The notes beneath the pieces are model-generated. The model had not been told where the DNA came from. It searched no databases and was given only the letters and a program-made list of their open reading frames with translations. 64,000 nucleotides of DNA from assembly GCA_026874595.1 (NCBI GenBank), contig CM049310.1, positions 1,984,001 through 2,048,000 on the forward strand, in the 5' to 3' direction. Position numbers and translations under genes: made by a program. Shown here in pieces: positions 35,009 to 47,335 of the stretch. Within the stretch, counting starts at the first letter, position 1, and every line of letters starts with the position of its first letter. The stretch comes from Sipunculus nudus (Eukaryota > Annelida > Sipuncula > Golfingiida > Sipunculidae).

Positions 35009-35072
35009 ATGGGTGGTGGAGGCTCTAAGGTAGAACCGTCAGAAACTAAAGGAGAAAAAGATGATAAATATG
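35009..35072 (+). CDS. Candidate first coding exon B (N-myristoylation-type start)
   Basis: ATG in a strong context (A at -3, G at +4) begins 21 codons plus one nucleotide, MGGGGSKVEP to KGEKDDKY, and meets an excellent donor G|GTAAGG at 35073. Gly2, Ser6 and Lys7 match the N-myristoylation consensus. The coding length (64 nt), the charged second half and the phase-1 exit all equal those of exon A at 3482-3545. This supports two alternative first exons under separate promoters 31.5 kb apart, giving one protein with two lipid-anchored N-termini. The next shared exon was not found and probably lies outside the window or among short exons that cannot be judged by eye. The protein family is not recognised. 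Confidence 0.6.
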
Positions 35073-36944
35073 GTAAGGTTACTGTTATCATGAATTTTTA
35101 AAGTAATATAGTGTTGTGTCAATATTGTTGCTGGGTGATTTCTGTTTCCCAAAAATATCATTGATACATGACCCAACACATAGGTTTTCCTTATTGATTG
35201 CTTACCTTACAGGTGTGCTGTGTTCACCTATTATAAATTTAGACCTATCCATATGCTCCATATTGAGCAGTATCAGAGAGTAATGTGTAAGAAAATAGTC
35301 TAATCTCATGTAGGGTGTATTGAATAGATGTTGTCTGTCTTTAAAGGATATCTGTGCACGTTCCATTGATCAGACCATATGGAGGTAATGATAGATCAAA
35401 GCCAGGTATGGTGTTTCTATGAGACATGGTATGATATAATATCCTTTCATGTTAAGTAAATCTTTGCACTGGCTCTTTTATATCCAGTGACATATGCTAC
35501 AAGATCCCCCCTCCCCCCAAGTTTGAATAAATCATTAACAGATTAAAGTTGCACTGGGATTTTAGTTGATACTTTTTCTCTATTTTATTAATAATTAACA
35601 TGTTGAGCAGCTTATCAAATATTTATGGTGTTTCATGCAGATTATTGCAGGTACATTTTATTTGGTAAGTAAACAAAACAGGCACAGACATGAGTTATGC
35701 TCTGCATTAATACAAAAGCTCAAAGGTTTCTTTATTTTACTGAGTAGTTGACAAAAGTGTGTCAATTGAACCTCCCCACCATCCAGTCTTGGCCATCACT
35801 CACTCACAGCTGGCAACAGCCACAGAACACCCAAGTCCTGAATTACCAGGCAGGGTATCAGCTGCCACAGGGATAAAAAAAGATACACAGTTTTGGCAGT
35901 TTGATTTACAGAGTGAGGAAATTCAACCAGTGCTTTTTTTTAATTTTTTAAATTCATTTTTTGAAGTGTTGTGAAGATAAGGACAGTAAATAACAAAGTG
36001 ACCTTAATATAAACAAAAAACATAAGTACCATAAGTGTCTGAAAATAGCAGTATATGTTGCAATGAAGAACTGTTAAACTGGAATTTTTGTCTTTAATTG
36101 ATTTTTTTGGCAATACACACTGTTCACTTATGAATCTATATTTAAACAGAAAAATGAGTTCAAGGCTAAGAACAAAAACAAATCCTTGATCTGGACAAGA
36201 GTCAAGACTATGCCTCGGAAAACTTTGATTGTCTTTAAGGTCTAATTAAGCTCTTCTCCAGTTACTCAGTGGAACTGTGACAGTAATTTTTGTCACTTTT
36301 TTAATGTTTGAAATGGGGATAATTCACAAATAAGCCTGGGATTTGGTATTGTTTTGAGATAAAAAATATTTGAAAGGTTATTCTTTTCAGCAGTTTCAGA
36401 TTCTGTCAAATATATTTCATTCTAGTATGAATTTTGATGTAAAACAGACAATGTACTAATATTTTTTTTCCTCTTCGAGAAAAACAAATTTCATGTTGAA
36501 TTGTGCATATTTTCCTGGGGGTGTCTCTAAGATTCCTTGTACACATTTCAGCCAGTTTAACAAAGGAGCAGGGACCGTACCAAGCACCGGAGAATACACA
36601 CCATCTATGACAAACCTGTATTTCATTCTGAGGATTCTAGGAGAGACTGTTTAATTATCAAAAGTGTTTTGTCTCATTAAACTGGCTCATTAAAATTTAA
36701 AATGGAGGAACCTTCCTTAATTCAAATTCACTATGCCTGTGACATGATATGCAGATCTCAATTTCAGTACTTTTTCATTGAAGGGATATCAGTAAGGTTA
36801 TCGATTAATGGTATACTAAACCTGTCAGTAGCTTGACAGGTGTGCCTGTCAACAGGTGTGCTCATTTTGATTAGACCACAACTCTTTTTTTAGCAGTAGA
36901 GATGATAAAGTACACTGGTATACCAGGGGGAAATAAAGTGCAAT
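35073..36944. other. Putative intron after exon B
   Basis: AT-rich with short open stretches. A 34-codon frame at 36553-36656 follows TTTCAG but has the wrong phase for exon B. A 71-codon frame at 35759-35974 (IEPPHHPVLAITHSQL) has protein-like composition but no clear borders. Neither is called. Confidence 0.35.
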
Positions 36945-38830
36945 AGTTCAGGTGATCCACATGCACATGTTTTGTTACAAACCTGCCTTCTATTATATTA
37001 ATGTGCCTGTAGGCTTCTCATAGTCTGTATCCTTATACTTTGAGCTGTTATTGGCATTGACAAGCACATTAGTTCAGATGATCCACATACACATGTTTTG
37101 TTACAAACCTGCCTTCTATTATATTAATGTGCCTGTAGGCTTCTCATAGTCTGTATCCTTATACTTTGAGCTGTTATTGGCATTGACAAGCACATTAGTT
37201 AAGGTGATCCACATGCACATGTTTTGTCACAAACCTGCCTTCTATTATATTAATGTGCCTGTAGGCTTCTCATAGTCTGTATCCTTATACTTTGAGCTAT
37301 TATTGGCATTGACAAGCACGTTAGTTCAGGTGATCCACATGCACATGTTTTGTTACAAACCTGCCTTCTATTTTATTAATGTGCCTATAGGCTTCTCATA
37401 GTCTGTATCCTTATACTTTGAGCTGTTATTGGCATTGACAAGCACATTAGTTCAGGTGATCCACATGCACATGTTTTGTTACAAACCTGCCTTCTATTAT
37501 ATTAATGTGCCTGTAGGCTTCTCATAGTCTGTATCCTTATACTTGGAGCTGTTATTGGCATTGACAAGCACATTAGTTCAGATGATCCACATACACATGT
37601 TTTGTTACAAACCTGCCTTCTATTATATTAATGTGCCTGTAGGCTTCTCATAGTCTGTATCCTTATACTTTGAGCTGTTATTGGCATTGACAAGCACATT
37701 AGTTCAGGTGATCCACATGCACATGTTTTGTTACAAACCTGCCTTCTATTATATTAATGTGCCTGTAGGCTTCTCATAGTCTGTATCCTTATACTTTGAG
37801 CTGTTATTGGCATTGACGAGCACGTTAGTTCAGGTGATCCACATGCACATGTTTTGTTACAAACCTGCCTTCTATTTTATTAATGTGCCTGTAGGCTTCT
37901 CATAGTCTGTATCCTTATACTTTGAGCTGTTATTGGCATTGACAAGCACATTAGTTCAGGTGATCCACATGCACTTGTTTTGTTACAAACCTGCCTTCTA
38001 TTTTATTAATGTGCCTGTAGGCTTCTCATAGTCTGTATCCTTATACTTTGAGCTGTTATTGGCATTGACAAGCACATTAGTTCAGATGATCCACATACAC
38101 ATGTTTTGTTACAAACCTGCCTTCTATTTTATTAATGTGCCTGTAGGCTTCTCATAGTCTGTATCCTTATACTTTGAGCTGTTATTGGCATTGACAAGCA
38201 CGTTAGTTCAGGTGATCCACATGCACATGTTTTGTTACAAACCTGCCTTCTATTTTATTAATGTGCCTGTAGGCTTCTCATAGTCTGTATCCTTATACTT
38301 TTAGCTGTTATTGGCATTGACAAGCACATTAGTTCAGGTGATCCACATGCACATGTTTTGTTACAAACCTGCCTTCTATTTTATTAATGTGCCTATAGGC
38401 TTCTCATAGTCTGTATCCTTATACTTGGAGCTGTTATTGGCATTGACAAGCACGTTAGTTCAGGTGATCCACATGCACATGTTTTGTTACAAACCTGCCT
38501 TCTATTTTATTAATGTGCCTATAGGCTTCTCATAGTCTGTATCCTTATACTTTGAGCTGTTATTGGCATTGACAAGCACGTTAGTTCAGGTGATCCACAT
38601 GCACATGTTTTGTTACAAACCTGCCTTCTATTATATTAATGTGCCTGTAGGCTTCTCATAGTCTGTATCCTTATAATTTGAGCTGTTATTGGCATTGACA
38701 AGCACATTAGTTCAGGTGATCCACACAAACACTTTTTGTTTCAAACATGCCTTCTGTATTGTATGACCCTGTCTTTTCATAGCCTATATTCTGAATTTTA
38801 GCTATTATTTGCATTGCCAACCTTGTGTGG
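36945..38830 (+). repeat. 126-bp tandem array, 14 copies plus one decayed
   Basis: The landmark AGTTCAGGTGATCCACATGC recurs every 126 bp from 36945 to 38709, with copies at 36945, 37071, 37197 and so on. Units are about 97 percent alike, and the main variants are ATTATATT/ATTTTATT and ACATTAG/ACGTTAG. A fifteenth unit after 38709 is strongly diverged. Although 126 is divisible by three, all frames contain stops, so it is not coding. The variants are arranged in runs, suggesting recent unequal exchange. Confidence 0.95.
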
Positions 38831-39180
38831 TCATCATAAAATAATAACTTTATATTTTAAAATGAATTTTTCTGTGTCACCTTTGTAATGTCTCCAAGCA
38901 TTTTATAGACAGCATCCCCAGTCAGGTCCTTGTGAATATGTTTCTCAATTGTTGTCAGTGTTTATCATAGACAAAGAAAGAGCCTATGTCATTCTATTTC
39001 TGTGGTGTTAATTAACCCTAACTACAGTAAGTAGGATTGATACAGACAAAGATAGTGTTTCTCAGATTTTAAATTGACATTCTCAGTTGTTTATGAAGGT
39101 GCATGCCTGTGTTCTAATGTTGTTAAATAAGTTCCAAAGCAATTTGCCCTTTTTCTAAAGTGTTAATTTGGTTCCAGTGA
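38831..39180. other. Non-coding spacer
   Basis: Nothing supportable on either strand. Confidence 0.4.
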
Positions 39181-39850
39181 TATAGGACTCTAGTTTGGAC
39201 TTGGACTTGAGTCCACTTGTTTAGGGACTTTGACTCAGACTTTGACTCAAGAGTCCTTGACTTGTACTAGGAGGTAAGGACTCGAGAAATCAGGCCAAGT
39301 CCATCTTGAGTCCTGCAGAATAAAGAAAAGCTCTTTAAAATAATATGAGGAGTTATATACATATGCAAACTACTAATAGAATACTACAAACCCAACATGT
39401 TACCAATATTTAGATCAGCATCAGGAGATCATTGTAATTACATGTTCAAGTAAAAATTTGTGTATAATTAACATCAAATCACAGGATAATCTCATTTCTG
39501 TTTCAATTTCTTGTTATAAGGAGATTTTTAATGGACTCTGACTCAGACTCATAGAGGGTGGACTCGGACTCAAGTGGTCCAGACTTGGACTTGCATTCGA
39601 GTGGCCTGGACATGGACCTGAAAGACTTGGACTTGAGTGGCCCTGACTTGGACTTGCATTCGAGTGGCCTGGACTTGGACCTGAAAGACTTGCATTTGAG
39701 TGGCCTGGACTTGGACCTGAAAGACTTGGACTTGAGTGGCCCGGACTTGGACTTGCATTCGAGTGCCCTGGACTCGAACCTGAAAGACTTGATTCGAGTT
39801 GCCTGGATTTGGACTTGCACCCAGGCCTGGATTGTGTGGACTTGACTCCA
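39181..39850. repeat. GACTTG-type minisatellite with dyad ends
   Basis: Degenerate repeats of GGACTTGGACTTGAGTGGCC and CCTGAAAGACTTGGACTTG run from about 39535 to 39845. A smaller block of the same motif (CTTGAGTCC and GACTCAAG) lies at 39190-39310, in part inverted. Frames are open on both strands (such as 39558-39845 plus and 39514-39960 minus) because the motif lacks stop triplets. The predicted S/D/L-rich or S/K-rich chains are therefore not evidence of a gene. Confidence 0.7.
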
Positions 39851-40143
39851 TCACTGTTGGGGGTCTTGCCTTTGATTTCCAGAGCAAAAATGCAGATGAA
39901 CAGGGTCTTCTGAAACTGTTTGATTCTTACATATTCAAACTTTGTGGTATCTTCTGTCATGCATTGTCTTGTTTATGTGATGCTGAAGACTTCTTAAATT
40001 TATAACAGACCACAGAGAATAATATCTGTCATGTTGACATTTTGTTTGGATGGATATGAGACAAAGTTCCTAGACATGAGCTATTTTGAATGGATATATT
40101 AGCCATTTTAGCTTCCATTAACAGAATCATGAACAGTGTGTTG
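39851..40143. other. Non-coding spacer
   Basis: No feature seen. Confidence 0.35.
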
Positions 40144-41530
40144 TTAGCTCAGCTGACTATAAGTCATCTGAGCTATAGTCGTGGTCCATTGTCCGTGGTC
40201 CGCCGTCTGTCCGTCCGTCCGTCCGTAGATGTGGCACGTTTTGAAACCGTAAGACCTAGGAATCCAAAATTCAGCATAATGTTAGATGTCCCCAAGATCT
40301 CCTACCAAGCCGAAAACTGGGTCTTTGCGACTTCATTCCTTTAAGAAATTAAGGAAAAACCTCAATTTTTTATTAAAAACCTATTTTCACACTTCAGGAC
40401 TGCCTAATATCAAAACCACTCATCTGTTTTTCCTCATATTTCCTATAAATAATCCTCTATATAATTCCTATGTACATGCCAGAAATTAGTTCTGTATTAT
40501 ATAATTCAAAAAAGTTATGGGCCCAAACATAATGCATTTTGTAAATAATCAGGAAAGAAATTTTATCACTTAACACAAAACTTGTTAAAGCTAAGCACTT
40601 TTTTCCAGTAATATTACTTTTATTAATCAAAATTAAATTGTATACCCAAAATTAGATGAAAATCTTTTAAATTTGTTAAAATATTAACAAAAATAAAAAA
40701 TTGGTACCTTAAATTTTGCCCAACTTTGACCATGGCACGTTTTTTTGCTGTAACTGCTGTGGATTTAATTTTCACAGCATGTTTTTGTTGGCATTTCACC
40801 TGTTAACACCAAAAATTTGAAACCAGTTGATCAAAAACTGTAGATTTTATTCAAGTTTTCAAGCACCATGTCACATATTGCTTGTGTTATGCAGTTTGCT
40901 AGAGCTCAGCTCCAGAGCTTCAGCTCTAAGTTCCTTAAATTTGGCATACAGTTAGATTTCTCCAAAATCCCCTACCATGCCAAGAATTTGGTCACTAGGA
41001 CTTAATTCCTTCGAGATATCAATGAAAAACTTCATTTTTCCATTAAAAACCCATTGTTACACTTTAAGACTGCCTATAATATCAAAACCACCGATCTGAC
41101 TTTGATCATATACAATATACATATTTTTCTATACATTCGCTATGCACATGCCAGAAATGATGTCAGTATTGTGTATTTTTTTTAAGTTATGGGCCCAAAC
41201 ATAATGCACTTTTTTAAAAATCAAGAAATATATTTACTCACCTAAGATGAGAATTGCTGAAGCTGGAGACTTTTTGTCAGGAATATAACTTTATTTAATC
41301 AAGATTTGATTGTTTACCCAAAATTAGATCTGAATTTTTCATATTTTATAAGTTATTAGTATAAATATAAAATTAGTACCTTAAATTTTGCCCAACTGTG
41401 ACCATGGCACGTTTGTTTCCCGTGAGCACTGTTGATATAATTTTCATATCATGCACACATAAGGATTTCAGCTTTTTAGTTTAGAAAGCTTAAAGAAATT
41501 GGCCAAATATTGTAGCTTTTATTAATGTTT
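40144..41530 (+). mobile_element. Helentron-like element, copy 4 (5' part, internally duplicated)
   Basis: It begins TTAGCTCAGCTGACTATAAG at 40144 with a GTCC microsatellite (40190-40225). The body module (CCCCAAGATCTCCTACCAAG through the AGCACCATGTCA block) occurs twice in tandem, at about 40225-40885 and 40925-41520, so it is a dimer internally. It is cut at 41531 by copy 5. A lone right terminus at 45381-45414 may be its remainder. Confidence 0.6.
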
Positions 41531-44213
41531 TTAGCTCAGCTGACTATAAGTCATCTGAGCTATAGTCATGGTCCATTGTCCGTCATCTGTCCGTCTGTCT
41601 GTCCGTCTGTCTGTCTGTCCGTCTGGATGTCCGTCCGTAAGACTGGCATGCTTCGACACCGTTGGACCTACGAATCTGAATTTCGGCATACAGTTAGATG
41701 TTCCCATAATCTCCTACCATGCCAAAAATTGGGTCAATAGGACTTCGTTCCTTTGAGATATTAAGGCAAAACCTCAATTCTTTATTAGAAATCTATTTTC
41801 ACACTTCAGGACTGCCTAATATCAAAACCACTCATCTGGTTTTCTTCATATTTACCATAAATATTCCTCTATATAGTTCCTATGTACATGCCAGATATTA
41901 AGTCAGTATTATATAATTTAAAAAAGTTATTGGCCCAAACATAATGCACTTTGTAAAAAAAATCAGGAAGATATTTTGTCACTTAAGACCCAAAGTGTTA
42001 AAGGTAGGGACTTTTTTCCAGTAATACAACTTTAATTAATCAAAATTTAATTGTTTTTGATTGTATTTAGTATTCACATTCTTTTATACATTTTCTATGA
42101 ACATACCAAAAATTAGGTCAGTATTGAGTATTATTTTGAAGTTATGGGCCAAAACATAATGCAATTTTTTTAAAAAATCAGGAAATATATTTACTCACAT
42201 GAGAATTGCTGAACCTAGAGACCTTTTTTCAGGAATATAACTTAATTTAATCAAAATTCAATTGTTTACCCAAAATTAGATCTGAATTTTGCAAATTTTT
42301 CAAGTTATTAGCATAAATAAAAAACAATACCTTAAATTTTGTCCAACTTTGGCACTGTTGATTTAATTTTCCCAGCATATATGCATAAGGATTTAATCTT
42401 TTAAAATCTGAACTTTCAGAAGAAATTGATTGGAATGAAAAGCTTTTATTCATGTTTTCACACACCATGTCAAGTGTTGTTTACATCTAGCCCACCTAGT
42501 AGTACAGCCTTCACTTGCATTATGTAACCCACCCCAGGCAGCTTACCTTGGCCCAGCTTGGCCACTACTAGCAGGCTTCCCCTAGCCCTGCACTCATCCC
42601 CCCCCCCCCAGCTGGTGCATAAACTAGATGAATGTTATAATTTTTCTGTATTTTATTTTATTCTTGGACATGCTACATTTTAGATTTTGTATTGAACCAC
42701 CAGGGTTACAATGATTAAAGTGTACATTTAATTGTGTCCACAAAGTGGTGTATTGCTGTGAAAGTGTGGATATTCATGAGATAAGTTATTCCTTACTTAA
42801 GAAGAGTAAAAACTTCACCAGGTGTGAAATTGACAATTAATTCCAGTAATTAATTAAAACTGGGATAGTAATTAGCACAATGATATTGTTTGTCCCTCAT
42901 TCAACCAACAGTGTGTATACTTTATTTGAAAAGATGTTTTATTTTGTCAAATTTACTTTTATTTTATTTTGGTGAATAAAATTAAGCATGTCCTGAAAAC
43001 TCCAATATGCAAAACTTTTTAATAGTGATTCAAGGAATATTCTTGTAGATGCCATGTTGGGACATTATTTTCTTTTAAAATCAGTTAAAACATTTATGAT
43101 TTAAAAATAATAAAATATATGTGTATGCATAATATGACCCAATGTTTTTTACTCTGTATATATAATGATTGCAACTTTTGCAACAATTCTAATATTTTAA
43201 CTTATATTTTCAGGTTTTTAATTAAAAAATTATAAACCTGTAAATAAAAAAATGATACAGATAAAAACTTCTTAATGGAAAAAGTGGATCTGCTTAAAAA
43301 AATAGGATTATATATAAACTTAAATGCATTATTCTCTTGAAAGTGAAATAAAGGTATCAGTCCATTCTGTCCACTTGCCTGTCCATCTGTAAATTTTCGT
43401 ATGCAACACAGTATCTCAAAACTTTTACTGTTTTTCTTCATGACAGACTTGTCAGAGTATTAGTTTGCAATCATATATTTAGAACTTTACTATAACCAAG
43501 TAGGAGGGCCCCTTTCCTCTTAGCTTTTCATATTCTTATATAAATGAAAAACATTACAATAGAATATTTCTACATCCACCTTCGTGCTGCCCTCACTTTT
43601 CCCTTCTCCGAACCCCATCCCAAAGTCAGCCTCAGTAAGCAAGAACAAGATGAATCAGATATATTCATACTTTAATATTTTGTATAACTATTCGTCCAAA
43701 GGTACCTATGTACATGCCAGAAATTATGTCAATATTGTGTAATATGTAGACATAGTGGGCATCACAATAATGTACCTTGTCAAGACTAAAGAGATATTGT
43801 GTCATACAGTCACATATTCATAAATCACTTCATCAGCATATTTAATCATAACATCATATCTGTCAAATTGAACGCTTGCAGACTACCATACACTTTAGAT
43901 CCTTCAACAAATAGCCTTATCATCTACTACTGCTTATTACTGCTGTCATTGCATTCATATTTGCTCAAATATATCACAATTTTCAACCCCTCCTAAATAA
44001 ATAAAAAATAAACCACTTTATTTGACTCTATTAATCCATCAGTCAGGTAATTTCATTTATCATTTACTCACATATTACATTACATTCGTTTATAATAGCC
44101 CAACATGTACATGATATTCATAAGCTTTATCGACTCGATATAGTATCACAGTGGAGAAACATTTATAGTCCAATCACGATCAGCTAAGCACTGTGACCCA
44201 TGGGTCCCTTGTT
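41531..44213 (+). mobile_element. Helentron-like element, copy 5
   Basis: The left end TTAGCTCAGCTGACTATAAG is followed by a long GTCC/GTCT microsatellite (41575-41640). The right end carries TCAGCTAAGC, then the 12-bp palindrome GACCCATGGGTC and CCTTGTT at 44213. It is nearly identical to copy 6 (48726-56481) along the whole shared length but lacks about 470 bp of the first module and lacks the 4.6-kb foldback. Its sequence at 43455-43470 therefore gives the empty site for that insertion. Flanks differ from those of copy 6, so each is a separate transposition. A poly-C tract lies at 42598-42609. Confidence 0.75.
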
Positions 44214-44232
44214 TATGAGACCCTCTCTCCAG

Positions 44233-44388
44233 CCCCTCTTGAGTCACCTGTATGTTGACCTTGTTGACCTTTCATCAAATTATGCACGCTTGAGGCGAGA
44301 ATCCAGGCAGCTTATGGCCACAGTTGATCCAGGTGTCCAACCCAACTCATCTAGTAGTTTAAACCAACAACATAACAATAAACAATAA
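44233..44388 (+). CDS. Possible terminal coding exon
   Basis: A pyrimidine-rich acceptor, CCCTCTCTCCAG (44221-44232), precedes 51 codons in phase 0 ending TAA at 44386-44388. They begin PLLSHLYVDLVDLSSNYARL and finish in a Ser/Asn/Gln-rich tail. AATAAA signals follow at once (about 44380-44396). Composition and signals look like a last exon of a plus-strand gene, and the protein is not recognised. The same frame extends upstream into the Helentron end, so the ATG at 44200 is not a credible start. The Helentron copy ends only 20 bp upstream, so it sits in or next to the acceptor tract. Chance remains possible. Confidence 0.3.
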   Translation, partial: PLLSHLYVDLVDLSSNYARLRRESRQLMATVDPGVQPNSSSSLNQQHNNKQ

Positions 44389-45380
44389 ATTAATAAATTT
44401 TTATTGGTTTTTAATAACAAATTAAAGAAAAATAGAAAAGGAATTTGTTAGTTTATAAAAACAGGAAATTAACTTGCAGTTACTGATGATATAAGAATCT
44501 TGTATCGATGGGAAGAATGTCACATATTCCAAATAACACCATGCAGTCACCTATGGCATTTTCAGTTCAATTTTAATGATAAAGAAGTAAATCATATTAT
44601 TCATTACTAATCATTAGGGATTATACGAAGGAAATTAATGATAGACAAAGATGCAGTTGATAATATTAATCTAGATTCCTACTGTGTCTAGTGTGTACAT
44701 TGATGTGAAATTAGTCCAAAATGAATTTTTACAGTTATTTTTTAATATAAATAAAAGCCATAAAACCAGGTACTTATGATCATTATTTAAATGTGTGAAT
44801 TTTGTATATTCTGGATTCTCAACATCATTGTTTGGTGAAAACTGAATAAATACCAGACATGGTGTGAATACTTTGTAATTGTATTTAAATACGAATATGA
44901 TTATGTACTCCATCATAAAATTTCATGCATAAAGAATGGGAATTCAGGTAAAAATGAAAGTATATGAATACTCGTGCAAATACTTTCAAAATGTATTCAT
45001 GAATGCATTCATGAATATATTCTTTAATATTATTTTAATAATCATATCAGTTATATTTCATTTTAAAAAATCATATGATTCTCTTATTATTTAAAAAAAA
45101 AATTATATTTGGGACAATATTTGTAATTTTTTTAATAAATAGTTAAACTCTTATATTATATGTTCTGCTTATAAGTTATATGGCCAAGTCAAAATCTGTG
45201 TGACAGTAGTACTCCATTTGTTAATAAAATAAATGAAATCAATCCTCTTCCCTGTCTCCAAAGGTACTATCAAAATCATACATAAGCTAAACAACAACAA
45301 CTCATAATACAGCTTACATTTATTACCACACAAAACCAGCATGTGCCACATTTCTAAATAATATTTTTTTATCATATATA
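44389..45380. other. Non-coding AT-rich stretch
   Basis: Very AT-rich with several A/T homopolymers. It may include decayed Helentron-like sequence leading to the right terminus at 45381, but no left end was found. Confidence 0.35.
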
Positions 45381-45414
45381 ACAGCTGAGCGTCATGACCC
45401 ATAGGTCCCTTGTT
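45381..45414 (+). mobile_element. Isolated Helentron-like right terminus
   Basis: ACAGCTGAGCGTCATGACCC continues to AGGTCCCTTGTT, the same terminal block as at 7875, 44213, 56481 and 58273. It is likely the 3' end of copy 4, split from its left part by copy 5 and flanking sequence. Confidence 0.55.
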
Positions 45415-46441
45415 GTATTCAGACCTATGACAGAAATACAATGATAATATGTAGGTGGAGCACAAAGTTACATTTATCATAGTTTATTTAAGTTTTGTAA
45501 ATAAAACTTGTATAATGTGTATTGATTAATATTTGTCACAGAAGTATGTATTTTAATATAATTCCACACTACTTGGCTGCAATAAATTGACATAAACATA
45601 GTTATTGCCTCTAGGTAGTTGTCAGGACATGTCTGACAAGCCAGGTTAATGGTTATTTTCCATAGCAACAGTGTGTTAGATAAGGATTGTAGAGATATAT
45701 AAAATTCAGATGGGTCAACTTCTTTGAACTACTGATATGTTCTGGCACAGAGCCAGGTTTGACTTATATTCAGGCATCTTGAGTTTATTCTAAAAAATGA
45801 CAAACTCATATCTCATCTCAAAGTACATTATTCAGTGGCAGGCATTTTTTGTTTACTTTATTTATACCTTTATAAATGACAGGTTTTGCTTCTGAGGATG
45901 TTTGTAAATAAGTGTTCTTATAAGGATTTTCCCACCTAAAATGTAGTCCAGAATCATTAGGTATCTTTAGTTTGGCTAAAAATATGAAGATGGCCATCTG
46001 GTCTACAGAATATGTTCCAATTAAAAGCAACCTGAATCTGGGAAAATAAAATCAGGCAGAGTTGAACTTGAAAACAGCCAAATTTAAGAATTATACATGA
46101 TAGAGAATTATACAGGCTAGAAAGTAACCCATGACAACTCTGCACACACCAATAGTATTGAACTTAAATTCCTTTCTTCCAACATCCTTGTCCCCAGCTG
46201 AACCAGGTTGTCAGCATTAACAATCAGAGCTCCCCAGCTGTGAAGATCTCTTTTTGTCCATAACTATTCTTAATTTCTTATCTTATCTGGAATACATAAC
46301 CCGATGCTTTCTCGTTGAATGAATAAGAAGTAAAAAAAGTAGAAAACCACATCTTTTATAATAAGGTATGATTTTGCAAGCTAACAGGAGTCTGTGTAGC
46401 TTATGCAGTCTTTGAATAGATTGTGTACTGCTGCTTTTGTT
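45415..46441. other. Non-coding stretch
   Basis: Short AT-biased minus-strand frames only. No feature supported. Confidence 0.35.
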
Positions 46442-47335
46442 AGCCCTCAGCCGTAGTGGCTGAAGGGCAATTGTCATCACCAGAGCCATCCGTCTAGCCT
46501 CTGTTAACTTTAACCTTGTGAGAGGGATATCTCTAAAATGATTCAATGTAGGAATTTTTATTTCTTTGGTGCAGATGTATATTAACAAAATCTCGGTCAA
46601 GTTTGAAGATGGGTGACTTGAAATATTTTTCAAAGTTTCAGAGCTAATTGTAGAAAAAAACCTTTAAGCTTAATTCTCAGGAACCACTGGGTGGATTGCT
46701 GTAAAATATGCTATGATTATTGGCACTGATGGTCTGTAACTGCTGCACAAGTTTTGGGGCGCAACCTACAATTTCTGATTTTTAAAGGATTATTATCAGA
46801 TTTTTCAATTTTGGCCTTGTAAGAGGTATATCTTCGAAAGTATTCAACACAAGAAGTTCATTTCCTCAGTGCTGATGCATGTAAAAAAATCTTGGTCAAC
46901 TTCAAGATGGGTGACCTTGACCTACTTTTCAAGGTCACAGAGCTTGTAATAGAAAAAACTTAGGACCTGATTTCTCAGGAACCGCCAGGTCATTTGTTAT
47001 GAAACATGGTAAGGTCATTTGTCCTGATGCACAAGTTTGGGGGCACAATCCACAATTTCTTATTTTAAATGAATTTTTATTGGATAGCTTTTTCAATTTT
47101 GGCCTTATGAGAAAGATATCACTAAAAGTATTCAACACAGGAACTTTATTTCTTCATTGTTGATGCATATGAACAAAATCTCAAGCAAGTTTGAATGTGG
47201 GTGACCTTCAAGAACACAGCTTATTTCTTAGGAACAACTGGATGGATTGTTATGAAACATGGTATGGTCATTTGCCTTGATGACCTTTAAGTGCTGTATG
47301 AGTTTGGGGGTGCCAGACTTGCAAAGTACCACATA

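Noticed and set aside
35759-35974. 71-codon frame with protein-like composition (IEPPHHPVLAITHSQL...)
   Set aside because: A second frame over the same stretch is also open, no clear splice borders fit exon B, and no family is recognised.
36553-36656. 34-codon frame after ACATTTCAG (FNKGAGTVPSTGEY...)
   Set aside because: The phase does not match the donor of exon B and the frame ends in a stop without a poly(A) context.
39503-39960. S/D/L-rich and S/K-rich open frames of 95-148 codons on both strands
   Set aside because: Overlapping frames are all open because the minisatellite word has no stop triplet. There are no start or splice signals.
46283-46633. 116-codon minus-strand frame
   Set aside because: It overlaps the left end of a non-coding repeat element and shows no family features.
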